NCBI RefSeq assembly: GCF_013368755.1
Contig: NC_049561.1
Span: 4,960,001-5,024,000, forward strand
DNA from: Talaromyces rugulosus
Lineage: Eukaryota > Ascomycota > Eurotiomycetes > Eurotiales > Trichocomaceae
Reading direction: 5' to 3'
DNA: 64,000 nucleotides
Position 1 is the first letter of the stretch. Every line of letters begins with the position of its first letter. The translations under genes and the position numbers were made by a program. The notes below the pieces were generated by a model. That model searched no databases and was not told the origin of the DNA. It worked only from the letters and a program-made list of their open reading frames with translations. Positions 1 to 10,484 of this stretch are shown here, one piece after another.

Positions 1-415
1 TGCAAGCCTCCAAGATCTCCTCACCGGCCCTCCATGATGCAGCGCGGTGTGCTGAACTCACCGCAATCGCAATTGATGCTTCTCCCATTGGCACTACCCC
101 CAGACGGTGCGCAATGCTCACGCCCGTCAGATGGTGGGTGTTGACGGCGGCCTCGGCAATGGCTGTGAGGGTCTTGAACACGAGTGGTGGGTATGAGGTA
201 TAGCTCAATTGCGAGACAGGCCGGCCTTCAAAGGTATCCCGTGTAGTACCGAAAAAGAGAACGTTCGCACCTGCGGTGGGCGAGGCAGTTTGGGCGAGGT
301 AGGTGTTCGGGTCGAGCGGCGAATACGTGAGTCTGAGGTGGATGTTTTTTGCGGCGTCATGTTGCGTGCGCGGGTAAGTGGTTGTGTCCAGGTGCGCTGG
401 GACAGAGGCTTCCAT
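1..415 (-). CDS. cnxH: Molybdopterin synthase large (catalytic) subunit, MoaE/CnxH, 3' end cut by window edge
   Basis: The reverse strand reads open from an ATG at 415 to the window edge without a stop, giving the first 138 codons of a MoaE protein. MoaE forms a heterotetramer with the small sulfur-carrier subunit (MoaD/CnxG) and converts precursor Z (cPMP) to molybdopterin in the cytosol. Family marks visible are the [13 protein letters not shown] stretch, a SYTSYPPL core, then an [13 protein letters not shown] segment and a [15 protein letters not shown] segment, which match the conserved HR-x-G-x2-P-x-GE and SSAHR blocks. The C-terminal part with the catalytic Lys lies outside the window. 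There is no intron in the visible part. The next gene on the same strand (793 bp upstream) is a molybdenum enzyme, and cnxABC is 6 kb away, which supports the call. Confidence 0.93.
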   Translation of the reverse strand, partial: MEASVPAHLDTTTYPRTQHDAAKNIHLRLTYSPLDPNTYLAQTASPTAGANVLFFGTTRDTFEGRPVSQLSYTSYPPLVFKTLTAIAEAAVNTHHLTGVSIAHRLGVVPMGEASIAIAVSSAHRAASWRAGEEILEAC

Positions 416-1207
416 CACGTATGCATGAGTGTTGAGATTTTCGAGAATTGGAACTTTTCTTATTGGGTGCACGAACAGCGATAAGGAACTCTCTGCATCG
501 CTACGTATGGATGTATAAAGTCGATTTAGTGTGCCACCAGATCTACTTGCCATCCATTCCAGATTTGGTAGGTCTAGCAAGCCAATCGCCTTCCTTACAA
601 GAGGCCTTATCAGTCTTAAAAAGCTACGTTAGTTTAGCGCTAGTAGGTAACAAAACCTTGCGCTAACCAATACAATCTCTCCAATAGGAGCTGCAGTCTG
701 CGATGATGAATCCCTTACAGTACTGGTATACATATACGTATCCCAACATGACCAGTCAGGAAAATTATGTAATGGAGGGGTACGGATAACCGGCATTTTC
801 ATAATTATTCCACGACTGACTACACGTAGCAGCCACGAAGCGCCCCATTTTGAGCATTAAATCTTCCAGCCCAAGTTCCGTGGCCAAACCCTACATGTCA
901 CATGGTACAAGAGCCTGATTGGGTTCATTCTCTGTACACTCGTCTCTTTACACGCCCAATTTTTATTCGTTTTCGAATATGAGCGCCGATTGCTCTAGGA
1001 GGCTAATGGGCTCACCAGTCGTGCTTGTTCGAGTGCATCTGTAGTAATCATAGCCGCCCCCAGATGTCTAAGAATGATTTTCCGTAGCAAAAAGGATAAG
1101 AATTCAATCAATTCATAACTAAACCAAAATATCTGCACTGAGCGTTTTAATCTCCTCTTGTGGACCGGAAGGAGAAAGCTGTCGCGTACAGTTTGCAAAT
1201 AATGAAA
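416..1207. other. Intergenic: cnxH upstream region and sulfite oxidase 3' region
   Basis: No coding sequence is convincing here. The stretch should contain the promoter of the leftward cnxH gene and the 3' untranslated region of the sulfite oxidase gene. It includes a short inverted repeat at 634-666. Confidence 0.6.
634..666. repeat. Short inverted repeat (TTAGCGC...GCGCTAA)
   Basis: A 7 bp perfect inverted repeat, TTAGCGC at 634-640 and GCGCTAA at 660-666, with a 19 bp loop. It could be a relic of a small inverted-repeat element or chance; no target-site duplication was established. Confidence 0.35.
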
Positions 1208-2955
1208 TCACTCATCGACATCACGGGGGTAGGCCTTCCAGTACTCATCCAATTCCTGATCCGTCAGGCCGCCTGGCACGGCATCGTAGCGGGTGAGAGG
1301 AGCCAATGGAATACCACTCTTCTCAAAGGCTGCAATGCGCTTTTTGGTGAGCTCCCGAGTCTTGTTGACGCTGTATACCCTGATTCGGTGGGCCGAGGAC
1401 GTAACGTGAAGACCCCAGTTCCACGCCGCGCGGACGTTGAGCGGTTGTGTGTTCAGTGAGTTGTCCCAGCACCGGCAAACAATCTCAATCCACCCTTCCA
1501 CATCGCACGGGAGATCAATTTCCCACGTCCGCCAGGTCCATTTACCCTTTTTAGACAGTTGTTCTTCCGGTACTGCGTACCAGTTGAAGCCCCCGTCCGC
1601 AGATAGCTCGACACGCTCAGGCCACCGGCCACCGCCAGAGTACGCCCAGCCCTTGCAATGGATCTTGCCATTATGGAAAATTGTTTGTTTACTCCATGGG
1701 GACATGATTGCTGAGCTGACCGGCATCTCCTGGATTTGAATGCCGTCAATTGGGCGCAGGTTGTACTTGCCCACCTGTTGGTTGAAGTACAGATATTCCC
1801 TGGCCTGGACAGGGGCAACTGACGGATTCTCAATAGCCTTGATGCGGTACAGCCACTTGACGCTCCGGGCCCCAATATAACCCATCACAACGACTCGCAA
1901 GGGATAGCCGTGGATCTTGGGGAGCGGCTCGCCATTCATCTCCCAGGCCAAAATGACCTCGTTGGCCTTAACCTTGGACCAGGGAACACTAACAACATAG
2001 TTTCCCACGTCCAGATCCTTGACATAGGTTTCAACGCCATACAGTTCAAGGTGTTTGGCGCCGTTAATCAGACCCCCACAGTCTTTGATAACCTTCTTCA
2101 AGCTGATGCCCACATATCGGGCCGTGCCAATAGCACCCTCGGCCCATGGAGCCTGAGGCACCTCATCGCCCTGGCCAGCATAAAGCGAGATCTGCTCAAT
2201 ACGACGGGTTCCCGAGCACTGCATGGTAATGGTCTTCTCCATGCGAGGAAACTTGGACTCATCCATAAGGTCATCCAGGGTGTACTTCTTCGGGTTCTTC
2301 ACCAGTCCGTCCAACTTCAGTTCGAACTTGTCCTTATCGATAAGTGGAATGCCGCCGTGGTTACGCACAAAGTGGAGCGAGTTTGGCGTGATCACCTTCG
2401 AAGTCGTCAGTCGCTTAGGAGGCTCTCCATTATAAGGAAACTGGAGAAGGTGCAGCATTTCCGGGTGCTTCTCCTTCAACACCGTTTTCCAGGAGTCATC
2501 CGCCACGGTGGTCAGCTCTCCACCGATGGCAGTATGCCAGGCTTTGAAATCATCCCCAGGAAGGACGGGGTTGGTGCCTGGGATAGGCCCCCATTGGTAA
2601 TCAGGGCAGGGCGGGAAGGTCTGAGAAGTCAAGATCTTGTGGGCTTTAGCCTTCTTCTCTGGGTAATTTTCCCACTCGACATATCTTGGGAATCTGTCAG
2701 CCTTGGTCCTTCTTAAAATCATCTACAAACATACCCCACCCAGCCTTCCCGTTCACGAGCAAACAATTTTTTGCGATTGCCGACTGCCCGAATTGCCTCT
2801 TTATCCTGGACGATCTTGTCGGGCTGGGGAGGATACAAGGGGACGGTTTCCTTCCCAGTCTGGTTGAGGATGGGCAGTTTGTGGCCTGCCATGCCCTGTT
2901 CAATCATCCACTCATCGGGACGATTCTTAATGGCCGGCTTCTCTCTGACCTCCAT
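1208..2955 (-). CDS. Sulfite oxidase (molybdenum domain plus dimerisation domain, no cytochrome b5)
   Basis: Two exons on the reverse strand, 2955-2735 and 2684-1208, joined across a 50 bp intron (GTATGT...CCCAAG, branch GCTGACA) give 565 residues. The join makes a continuous WVGYVEWEN reading. The protein has the Mo-pterin oxidoreductase domain with the cofactor-binding Cys at about residue 230 in MQCSGTRR, followed by a Mo-co dimerisation domain (about 390-540). The family oxidises sulfite to sulfate using molybdopterin. No N-terminal haem b5 domain is present, so it resembles the plant-type enzyme rather than the animal one, and no PTS1 is seen (it ends DVDE). The nitrate reductase Mo domain is related, but the b5 and FAD domains of nitrate reductase are absent. 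It sits between cnxH and cnxABC, genes that make its cofactor. Confidence 0.9.
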
Positions 2956-3881
2956 TGTAGATCAAGACAGGGTAGGATAGAACGTAAATTGTGAAAGGGA
3001 GTTGTACTCGGTGGATTCACCAATATGGAGGAAGGGACAAAGGGGGAGGGAAAGTAGGTGGTTTCGTTTGTGTTTTTATTATCTATCAGGAATGAAGGGG
3101 TGAAATGGTCTCTATCGGCCAAAATGTGACCGGTCATACAATACATCGCATCATACGTCGTCATCACATCATACGGTGAGTATTTTTCCCAAAAGCGCCA
3201 TCGAGGACATATTTCAAATAGTCGCCTGCTATTGGACAATTAGTATTACCAAATACAGTATAGATAAAGATCAAAGGACCTGTGGGGCAAACTCTACATA
3301 TAGTACTACGTACTTGTAACCCCGCTCTTAGAGTGGGCTAGTAAAGCTTTCCGTAACTTTATTTTTGCAACGTCACAAAGACGCAAAGCCTAGTTGGTAT
3401 ACATCTTCCTACCTCTTACCTTGACGAGGTAAATAATAATATCCAAGGCGTGGTTTGGGGAACCTGCCGCGTTACGCGATTGAGACCTTCTCTCAGTCGT
3501 TCTCTTTTCGAAGTCTTTAGCTGCGGTGCTTTCACTCTGCATCCTGGTCGGAAAGGATAGATGGTGACCGCTATATGCAGTGGGGGATTAGTTTAAAGTA
3601 ACACTAGTAATTAGTGCTACTGCAAATGCGATGTATGTACGCTCAGGCTTCAAATGTTGTTGATTGGAAAACAATTACCGCAGCGATACGACTCTGGTGA
3701 AAATTTCACATCACCCCCCCAAACATTGATCTTATTCCCGATAGGTTCCATGTTATCTATTGTAGTAGACCCCGCAGGTCCCCCAAATATTAAATACTTC
3801 AAGTGAACCTATTTAGCCCAAACATCCCAGAATTTATTCACTTATCTAGCAGAAGAGTCTCTACAGACGAATCGACATATA
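2956..3881. other. Divergent intergenic region, sulfite oxidase / phosphatase-like gene
   Basis: No gene seen in these 926 bp. The two flanking genes point away from each other, so both promoters should lie here. Confidence 0.6.
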
Positions 3882-5315
3882 ATGACTATCCTCGCGGCGT
3901 TCCTGGCAGTTGCTCTGCCTCTAGCAGATCTTGCCAATGCGGAGCGAGTCCTGGGCGCATATCTTTTCCAGCGCCATGGAGATCGCACCGCCAAGGAGCT
4001 GCCACCGACTAAGTTGACGTATCTGGGTTATAACGAAGAGTACGTGGCTGGCACTGTTTTCCGTGACCGGTACATTCTCCCCGGCTCCTCGAATCAAATT
4101 GAGGGCATCAGTACCGACCTGGTCAATCTCGCCCAGATCACAGCTTCTGCACCACAGGACACGGTCATCCAACTATCAGGACAAGCCTTTCTGCAGGGCC
4201 TGTACCCTGCAGCGGGTTCAAGTGCTAATGAGACACTCCGGAATGGATCTACAATCGACGCTCCGCTGAGCGGCTACCAACTCATTCCTATTGGGGACGT
4301 CCAAAGCGGCGCTGGCAGTGAGGACAATCCATGGCTACAAAGCACGACCCTCTGCAACGCCGCCGATGTGAGTAGTAACAACTTCTTCTACTCGTCCTTG
4401 TATAGCGACTTGCTATCATCCACAAACGACCTGTACCAGTCTCTCGAGCCTGTCCTCAACCAGACATACACGCCTAGCCAGATAAACTTTAAGAATGCGT
4501 TCGGCATCTGGGACATGCTGCATGTCGCCTTAATCCACAACTCGACTAGCAGTTTGCCTAACTCGGATCTAATCAATGACCAAACCATGCAACAGCTTTT
4601 GGTTCTGGCTAACACGCACGAATTCAACCTCGCCTACAACAACACTGATACGATTCGGGCTGTGGCTGGCATGACCCTCGCAGGCCAGGTTCTGGCAAGC
4701 CTCAACCAAACAATCGCATCTGGCGGCAAATCCAAGCTGAATATCCAATTTGGCTCCTACGCAACTTTCCTATCCTATTTTGGTCTCGCTAGACTCACTT
4801 CAGATGATGTGAATTTTACTGGAATTCCTGATTACTGTTCTTCAATGGCATGGGAGCTAATCACAAACACTACCGGCACTGACATGCCTTCCGAATCAGA
4901 CATCAGTGTGCGTTTCGTGTTCAATAATGGAACGATCAATAACTCGACACAGCTGCAGGCCTATCCACTATTTGGCCAGTCTACGATAGAGCTCCCCTGG
5001 ACGCAGTTCGTTGAGAGCACAAACCGCTTTGCTCTTACGTCTCAACAGCAATGGTGCCAAGTGTGTGGAAACAGCACAGGCATCTGCGCCTCCTCAACTA
5101 CTACCGACCCGTCCTCGGGTTCATCGTCGTCTTTCAACGAGGGAATGAGTCTTCCGGTCGCAGGTGTAATTGGTGCCATGGTGACTTTGGGTGTCCTTGG
5201 GCTTCTGACCGCCTTGATTATGCTTGTCTTCGGCCTGCGACTTGTGCGTACGAGTGCTGGTGCGTTTAGTTCGAGGACGGAACTGAACTCGTTGTCAAAG
5301 ACAGGATCTGCGTGA
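3882..5315 (+). CDS. Histidine-acid-phosphatase-family protein, secreted and membrane anchored
   Basis: A single exon of 477 residues. The N-terminus is a signal peptide (about residues 1-20, ending LANA), followed directly by the family signature FQRHGDRT with the nucleophile His at residue 32. The central region matches the branch-2 histidine phosphatase fold and has many N-x-S/T sequons. At the position of the usual general acid motif (HD or HAE, near the KLNI strand at about 285-295) the sequence reads FGSYATF, so the His-Asp pair is absent. A Ser-rich linker precedes a C-terminal transmembrane helix at about 425-450 and a short cytoplasmic tail, so it is probably a type I cell-surface protein. 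Family members hydrolyse phosphomonoesters; catalytic competence here is uncertain. I believe a fungal subfamily shares this substitution, from memory. Confidence 0.85.
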   Translation: MTILAAFLAVALPLADLANAERVLGAYLFQRHGDRTAKELPPTKLTYLGYNEEYVAGTVFRDRYILPGSSNQIEGISTDLVNLAQITASAPQDTVIQLSGQAFLQGLYPAAGSSANETLRNGSTIDAPLSGYQLIPIGDVQSGAGSEDNPWLQSTTLCNAADVSSNNFFYSSLYSDLLSSTNDLYQSLEPVLNQTYTPSQINFKNAFGIWDMLHVALIHNSTSSLPNSDLINDQTMQQLLVLANTHEFNLAYNNTDTIRAVAGMTLAGQVLASLNQTIASGGKSKLNIQFGSYATFLSYFGLARLTSDDVNFTGIPDYCSSMAWELITNTTGTDMPSESDISVRFVFNNGTINNSTQLQAYPLFGQSTIELPWTQFVESTNRFALTSQQQWCQVCGNSTGICASSTTTDPSSGSSSSFNEGMSLPVAGVIGAMVTLGVLGLLTALIMLVFGLRLVRTSAGAFSSRTELNSLSKTGSA

Positions 5316-6208
5316 GATAATGTGATGGGAAGTTGAGTGCATCTTAAATAAGGTTCCAGTTCGATCTTTTTAACATCGCCTTCTCTGTGGAGCAATTCTT
5401 CCAAGCAAGAATATGATTATTCTCTGGCAAGGTATTAATCAGTTATGAACAGGCATATGTTATCTAAAATCAGAATATAGCCCATCGCAAGTTTTACCAA
5501 ATCCTATGCTATTGCGGCTTCATAGGTTCTGCTTCCTGTGTTGGAGCTTCTATTTTGGAGCGTATTTGCTCCTACCACTGTTGCGGCACCAGCTTCTTCT
5601 AGTAATGCTGTTATCAGATCAATGAAGCCAAGAGCAGACACAACAGTAACGTTAAACGGAACATTTCAACATAAAGCTATGTTCATGTACGGATATTCAA
5701 TTATTCAAGATGTATATGCTTCCATGAGTTATCAGATTGATTTGGCGGAAAGGAAACTTATAGGGAGGAAATCAGAGGGCCAACGGTCAAAATTGTGCTT
5801 ACATTCAACATATAAAACTCGATTACGTAGTGCATGCAAGGGATATAAATCATGTGGGGCTAAAAGTAACAATTTCCTAGCTTTTTATTAGCTAGTTTTG
5901 TACTACAGTATTGTTGGTACGCTAGTGGTATGCATTTTGTAACGACAAAAAACCTTGACATTATTACGAAATACTGTATCTCGATCCTAAAATTCAAAAA
6001 TACACACCACTCCTACCTACAATACTTTATGGGCTAGTTCTGAAGAGGAACAACTAAGCTAGCCAGTGAGGGGCTCCATCCAAAGGTCGTAGCGATATGA
6101 TGACTCAGCCGCCCAACATATCAAGGGTCTCGAACAGGACGCGCTGCCCCTCGTTGCTCTTGCTCGATTTCATCTTTGTAAACTTCTTTGTGAACAGAAC
6201 ATCTGCTG
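5316..6208. other. Intergenic region upstream of cnxABC
   Basis: An AT-rich 893 bp stretch. A short inverted repeat (CTAGCT...AGCTAG) lies near 5878-5896. A 117-codon open frame at 5538-5891 shows no family features and is not annotated. The promoter of cnxABC should be at the right end. Confidence 0.55.
6101..6107 (+). promoter_or_regulatory. TGACTCA bZIP (AP-1/Gcn4-type) motif
   Basis: A perfect TGACTCA heptamer 102 bp upstream of the cnxABC start codon. bZIP factors such as CpcA/Gcn4 bind this sequence; whether it is used here is unknown, and a heptamer can occur by chance. Confidence 0.3.
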
Positions 6209-8316
6209 ATGGCCAGTATTATTTGCAAGCGGATCTGGATCCCACGCCGATCCTGGGGTCGGGCCCTGACTACACCTGCGTCGACTCGACTGCAGAGCAA
6301 CCAAGCCACCAGCTCGTCCATTGACCTCTCTCCTCCAGTCCAGGAGCCAACAACACCTAGACGCGCCAAAATCCAGTCCGCAAAGCCCTTCTCGGCTTTC
6401 CTTACCGACACCTTCAACCGCCAACATGATTACCTCCGGATCAGCGTGACAGAGCGGTGCAACCTCCGGTGTCTCTATTGCATGCCAGAGGAAGGTGTGG
6501 AGCTGTCGCCGCCCGCACGCCTACTCACCTCCCCAGAAATTGTGTATCTTTCATCTCTATTCGTATCCCAGGGTGTGACGAAGATCCGCTTGACGGGCGG
6601 CGAACCTACAGTTCGCAAGGACATTGTATCGTTGATGCGGGATATTGGCAAACTACAACGGCACGGACTACGGGAGCTGTGTCTGACCACTAATGGCATC
6701 TCGTTACATCGAAAACTCGACCCTATGGTTGAGGCTGGGCTAACAGGGGTCAACCTTAGCCTCGACACGCTAGATCCGTTCCAGTTCCAGATTATGACGC
6801 GGCGTAAAGGTTTTGAGGCTGTTATGAAGAGCATTGATCGGATTTTGGAACTGAACGAAGCCGGTGCAGGGATTAAGCTGAAGATCAACTGTGTTGTGAT
6901 GCGCGGGATGAATGATCATGAGATCCTCCCGTTTGTGGAATTGGGTCGTGATAAACCAATTGAAGTGCGGTTTATTGAGTATATGCCTTTTGGCGGGAAC
7001 AAGTGGAATCAGAAGAAGATGTTTTCATATCAAGAGATGCTAGCCATGATCCAGGAGAAGTATCCCACACTCGAGAAAGTCACTGGTCACAAGAACGATA
7101 CTAGCAAGACATACCAGATCCCGGGATTCAAAGGTCGTGTGGGGTTTATTACTAGTATGACGCACAACTTCTGTGGTTCCTGTAACCGGCTGCGTATCAC
7201 TGGTGATGGCAATCTAAAAGTGTGTCTCTTTGGGAACGCCGAAGTGTCGTTGCGGGATATCATCCGCAAGGAGAACGACGGGCAGCCTATCGATGAGGAC
7301 GCAATGAACAGCCTGCGGCTGATGGAGACGGTGCACGATGCAGCTAGTATCCAGAATGACCGGGAACGGGAACTCCTCGATCTTATCGGTATGGCCGTGA
7401 AGCACAAGAAGGCCAAACATGCCGGCATGGGCCAGTTGGAGAACATGAAGAACCGGCCTATGATCCTGATCGGTGGGTAAGCACATCCTCTCTGGAAATG
7501 ACTTATGATATGTATGCTCTGGGTGCCTGTCTTTGTTGTTGGGTATGATTTGATATGTACCTATGAAAGTAATGTTGACTCTGGATACTTGGACCCGCTG
7601 ATAGTGAACTAGATAATCTACCACCTTCCTACCTGAGGTCAGGACTGCCACTTTGTACAAGCAGAAAAGGTTCCGGTTCATGGTCTGGAGCACCCCTATC
7701 TTTCCTCTCACAATCTCCTATCCACGCTCGTCTGTACCATATGGGGCGCGCTCCAAAAGATCCACAGGCCCTGGATGAGGTACAACCATCCCTCCCTACA
7801 GCCTCTGACCCAGACCTTCCCCATCTCACACCATCCAAGACTGTGCACATGACACAGATCACTGCGAAACCCGAGACCAAACGGCAGGCAACCGCTGCCT
7901 GCCATGTCATGTTCTCAAACCAACGGCCCTGGGAACTCCTCCGGAACGGAGAGTACACACACAAAGGGGACGTGTTCAGCGTCGCGCGTATTGCCGGGAT
8001 CATGGCGGCCAAACAGACGCCGAATATCGTCCCGCTCTGTCATCCGGGCATTGGAATCACAGGCGTCGAGGTTAGCGTGGAGCTCGCTGGACCGGATGCG
8101 CAGTACCCGGCCAGTCACGGCTCCATGCAGATTGTAGCGACGGTCAGCTGTCTTGGGCGCACCGGCGTAGAGATGGAGGCGATGACGGCAGTGACGGGGG
8201 CGTCATTGACGGTATATGATATGCTCAAGGCTGTGGATAAGGGGATGGTGATTGGGGCTGTGCGGCTACTAGAGAAGAAAGGGGGGAAGAGCGGACATTG
8301 GGTAAGGCATGAATGA
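6209..8316 (+). CDS. cnxABC: Molybdenum cofactor biosynthesis protein MoaA-MoaC fusion (CnxABC)
   Basis: This gene makes precursor Z (cPMP) from GTP, the first step of molybdopterin synthesis. The first exon (6209-7476) encodes an Arg-rich, mitochondrial-presequence-like N-terminus, then a radical-SAM MoaA domain with the SAM cluster Cys84, Cys88, Cys91 (CNLRCLYC) and a second 4Fe-4S site at Cys322, Cys325, Cys339. If unspliced, it ends ...ILIGG plus TAA (7478-7480), and the C-terminal Gly-Gly is the tail needed for MoaA activity. The TAA lies inside a good donor, GTAAGC (7477-7482). Splicing to 7638 (after GAG) or 7665 (after CAG) keeps frame and joins the MoaC domain, seen from about 7850 to 8316 with PLCHP, GVEMEAMTAVTGA and VYDMLKAVDK. 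Fused length is 648 or 639 residues. The exact acceptor is my inference. Confidence 0.93.
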
Positions 8317-10484
8317 ATAGCCTTTGGTTGGTTAGCTACATGTGCTTTTCCTTTGATTAAAAGGAACTACTACGCTATAATGATAATATAGATGGGAATG
8401 TAGCTAAAAATACAAACCATAAACCGCTATTGTCTCCAATGACCGCAAACTCATGACAATGGTAAATATATCATTGATAGTGATGTGGACACCACAGCTA
8501 ACATTTGAAAGAGATCAGACCTATCAAATTTGAATAAAATTAGTAATTTATTTCCAGATGTCGGCCACACCGAATATTGAAGCGTTCACCAAGTTGATCC
8601 TTGTATAGTACCCTTCCTCCAATTGTGTACAATTTTTTTTCATATTCAGTTCAAATGTTATGTCGGTTTCTATCGAACTGAGACATCAAATATAGATTAT
8701 CTGCTCTATCAGAAACGATGTAAGACTAGAAGGCATTGTGGATATTGAGCAGCCTTGGGAGGATTATGAGCAGACTGATGTGAAATTTTGGGGGGTATAC
8801 AGAGCTTACTTACCCCCCACCGACTGATAAAGAGCTGCATGGTAACTGAACCCGCACGGCGTATGCACATACCAGGTTGATGACTAGGCATAGAATTAAG
8901 CGCCTGGCTGATTGCAGCCACTCGATTGCTTGCTGGTGCTTTAGTTTACAAATGGAGAAAATCATCCACTGAGCTGGTTGGTTCAGTGGCGGACGGGCAG
9001 GAATAATGTTTGATCTAGACCAAGTCGAACAATTTCTTAACTGCCTTTCCCACAAGATAATATATATCTTCACGGCGATATAGAATACTTCAAAGACCCA
9101 CGTGGAAATTTGAAGTCTCATCTACCCAGATCAAATTGCATCAGGCACAGGCCCCAACATGACGTGCAGTTGGTACATATGTATTAGGGAATGCCCGTGA
9201 GGGGCTCCTCGTACCTTGATTCTCTCCCGAAAATCATGAATGCAATCTGTGGAGTACGAGTGACTCTGCGACCTCAATGGGTTTCGGGCCTACAGTCCCA
9301 CCCAGGTTCGTTTTCTATGCTGGGAATGCGTTAGGGTTCTTCTATCTCGGGTCTCTGAGGCGGGATCAGCTAAACTAGTACCGTGAACTTATTATACACA
9401 TTAGGTTTTGAATAAGGGTAAACGATCAATTGGGAATAATAAGTAAACGCCCAAGCCACTTCCTGACCCAGAATCTTCACTAGCTCAGGAGTCTGATTTT
9501 GAAATACCACCGAGACTGCCATTAAGAGACTCCTCATAAACCCGACAGTTCAAAGTGACTGTTGCTGTATTCTCAACTCCAGAAATTCTCTACAATACTA
9601 GCAACGGACCATCGAAGTTCATGCCCACACCAACCCCCTGAGATCAGTTAGAATGTTACCAAATTACCCCAATCAGGACTGGTACCCAGGCTAGGCTAAT
9701 CAACGGCGAGATTCAGTAGACCTTGTCCTACAACATATGGTAGGCAAATATTTGCCTGTCTGCTGGACAAAGAGACCGCACAGCCTCTTTGAAGAATCTA
9801 CTCCGCCCACGGATACGACATCGCCAATCAGATCGCCTCAGTTGAAGCTACAAAGATACGGAGTACCATAGGCCTGGTAGTACCGTGAGCATGTTGGGAG
9901 ATCCTGCTTCCAGCACAGGTAGGTGAAATATGGTACCACAGTCGGGTGATACCTAAGCCACCCCAAATTAAGATTAAAAATTTAATGGATTGCAACTACT
10001 GAGATCCGAACTCCATGCGTAAATCGTCACGAGACAGTATGATTATCGCGCCTCGAACCTGGAAAGGTGTGAAAGTCCCGGTGATCTAATTATGACACAG
10101 TGTCTCCCGGGACAGGCAGTAACTGTTTGAAATTCGTTCCGTGTGGTCATACTTTCCCAAGTTTTTAGGTGAATCAAATTTAGCCTTTTCATATCATCAT
10201 GTCTGCGATAGCTGAAACGCTGTGCACATAGATTTGGAGGCCTTTGCCCTGGAGGACAGGTGCAAATCAACTCCAATAGGTGGGGCTTGTGTTTGCTATC
10301 ACTCCAAGTAGACAGCATGTGGGGAGATCTTCGCGGAACAAAACGTCCAACAACCATGTACACGAGTGCGTCTCTATTCCTCGGTTCCCATCTGTCCAGA
10401 ACTTGCTAGCCATAGCTGTGACATCGCCACCAAAAACTGAGACAGACCTGCTACCTAGAAACTGGTTGGCCTTGAACCCAAGGT
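8317..10484. other. Gene-free intergenic stretch (2.2 kb)
   Basis: I see no coding sequence with family features on either strand. It contains a perfect 16 bp palindrome (9742-9757) and a weak CCACTGA/TCAGTGG inverted repeat near 8967-8990. Degenerate transposon remnants cannot be excluded without a repeat library. Confidence 0.5.
9742..9757. repeat. Perfect 16 bp palindrome
   Basis: AGGCAAATATTTGCCT is identical on both strands. It could bind a dimeric regulator or be chance; no gene start is near it. Confidence 0.45.

Noticed and set aside
209..484. 91-codon forward open frame
   Set aside because: It lies on the opposite strand of the cnxH coding region, whose MoaE motifs are clear; it is a shadow frame.
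5538..5891. 117-codon forward open frame with a hydrophobic start
   Set aside because: AT-rich, no family features, no supporting introns or conserved motifs; the N-terminus only loosely resembles a signal peptide.
8967..8990. Inverted repeat CCACTGA/TCAGTGG with a nearby A-box-like sequence, considered as a tRNA gene
   Set aside because: No B-box (GGTTCGANTCC-like) sequence follows and no cloverleaf could be drawn.
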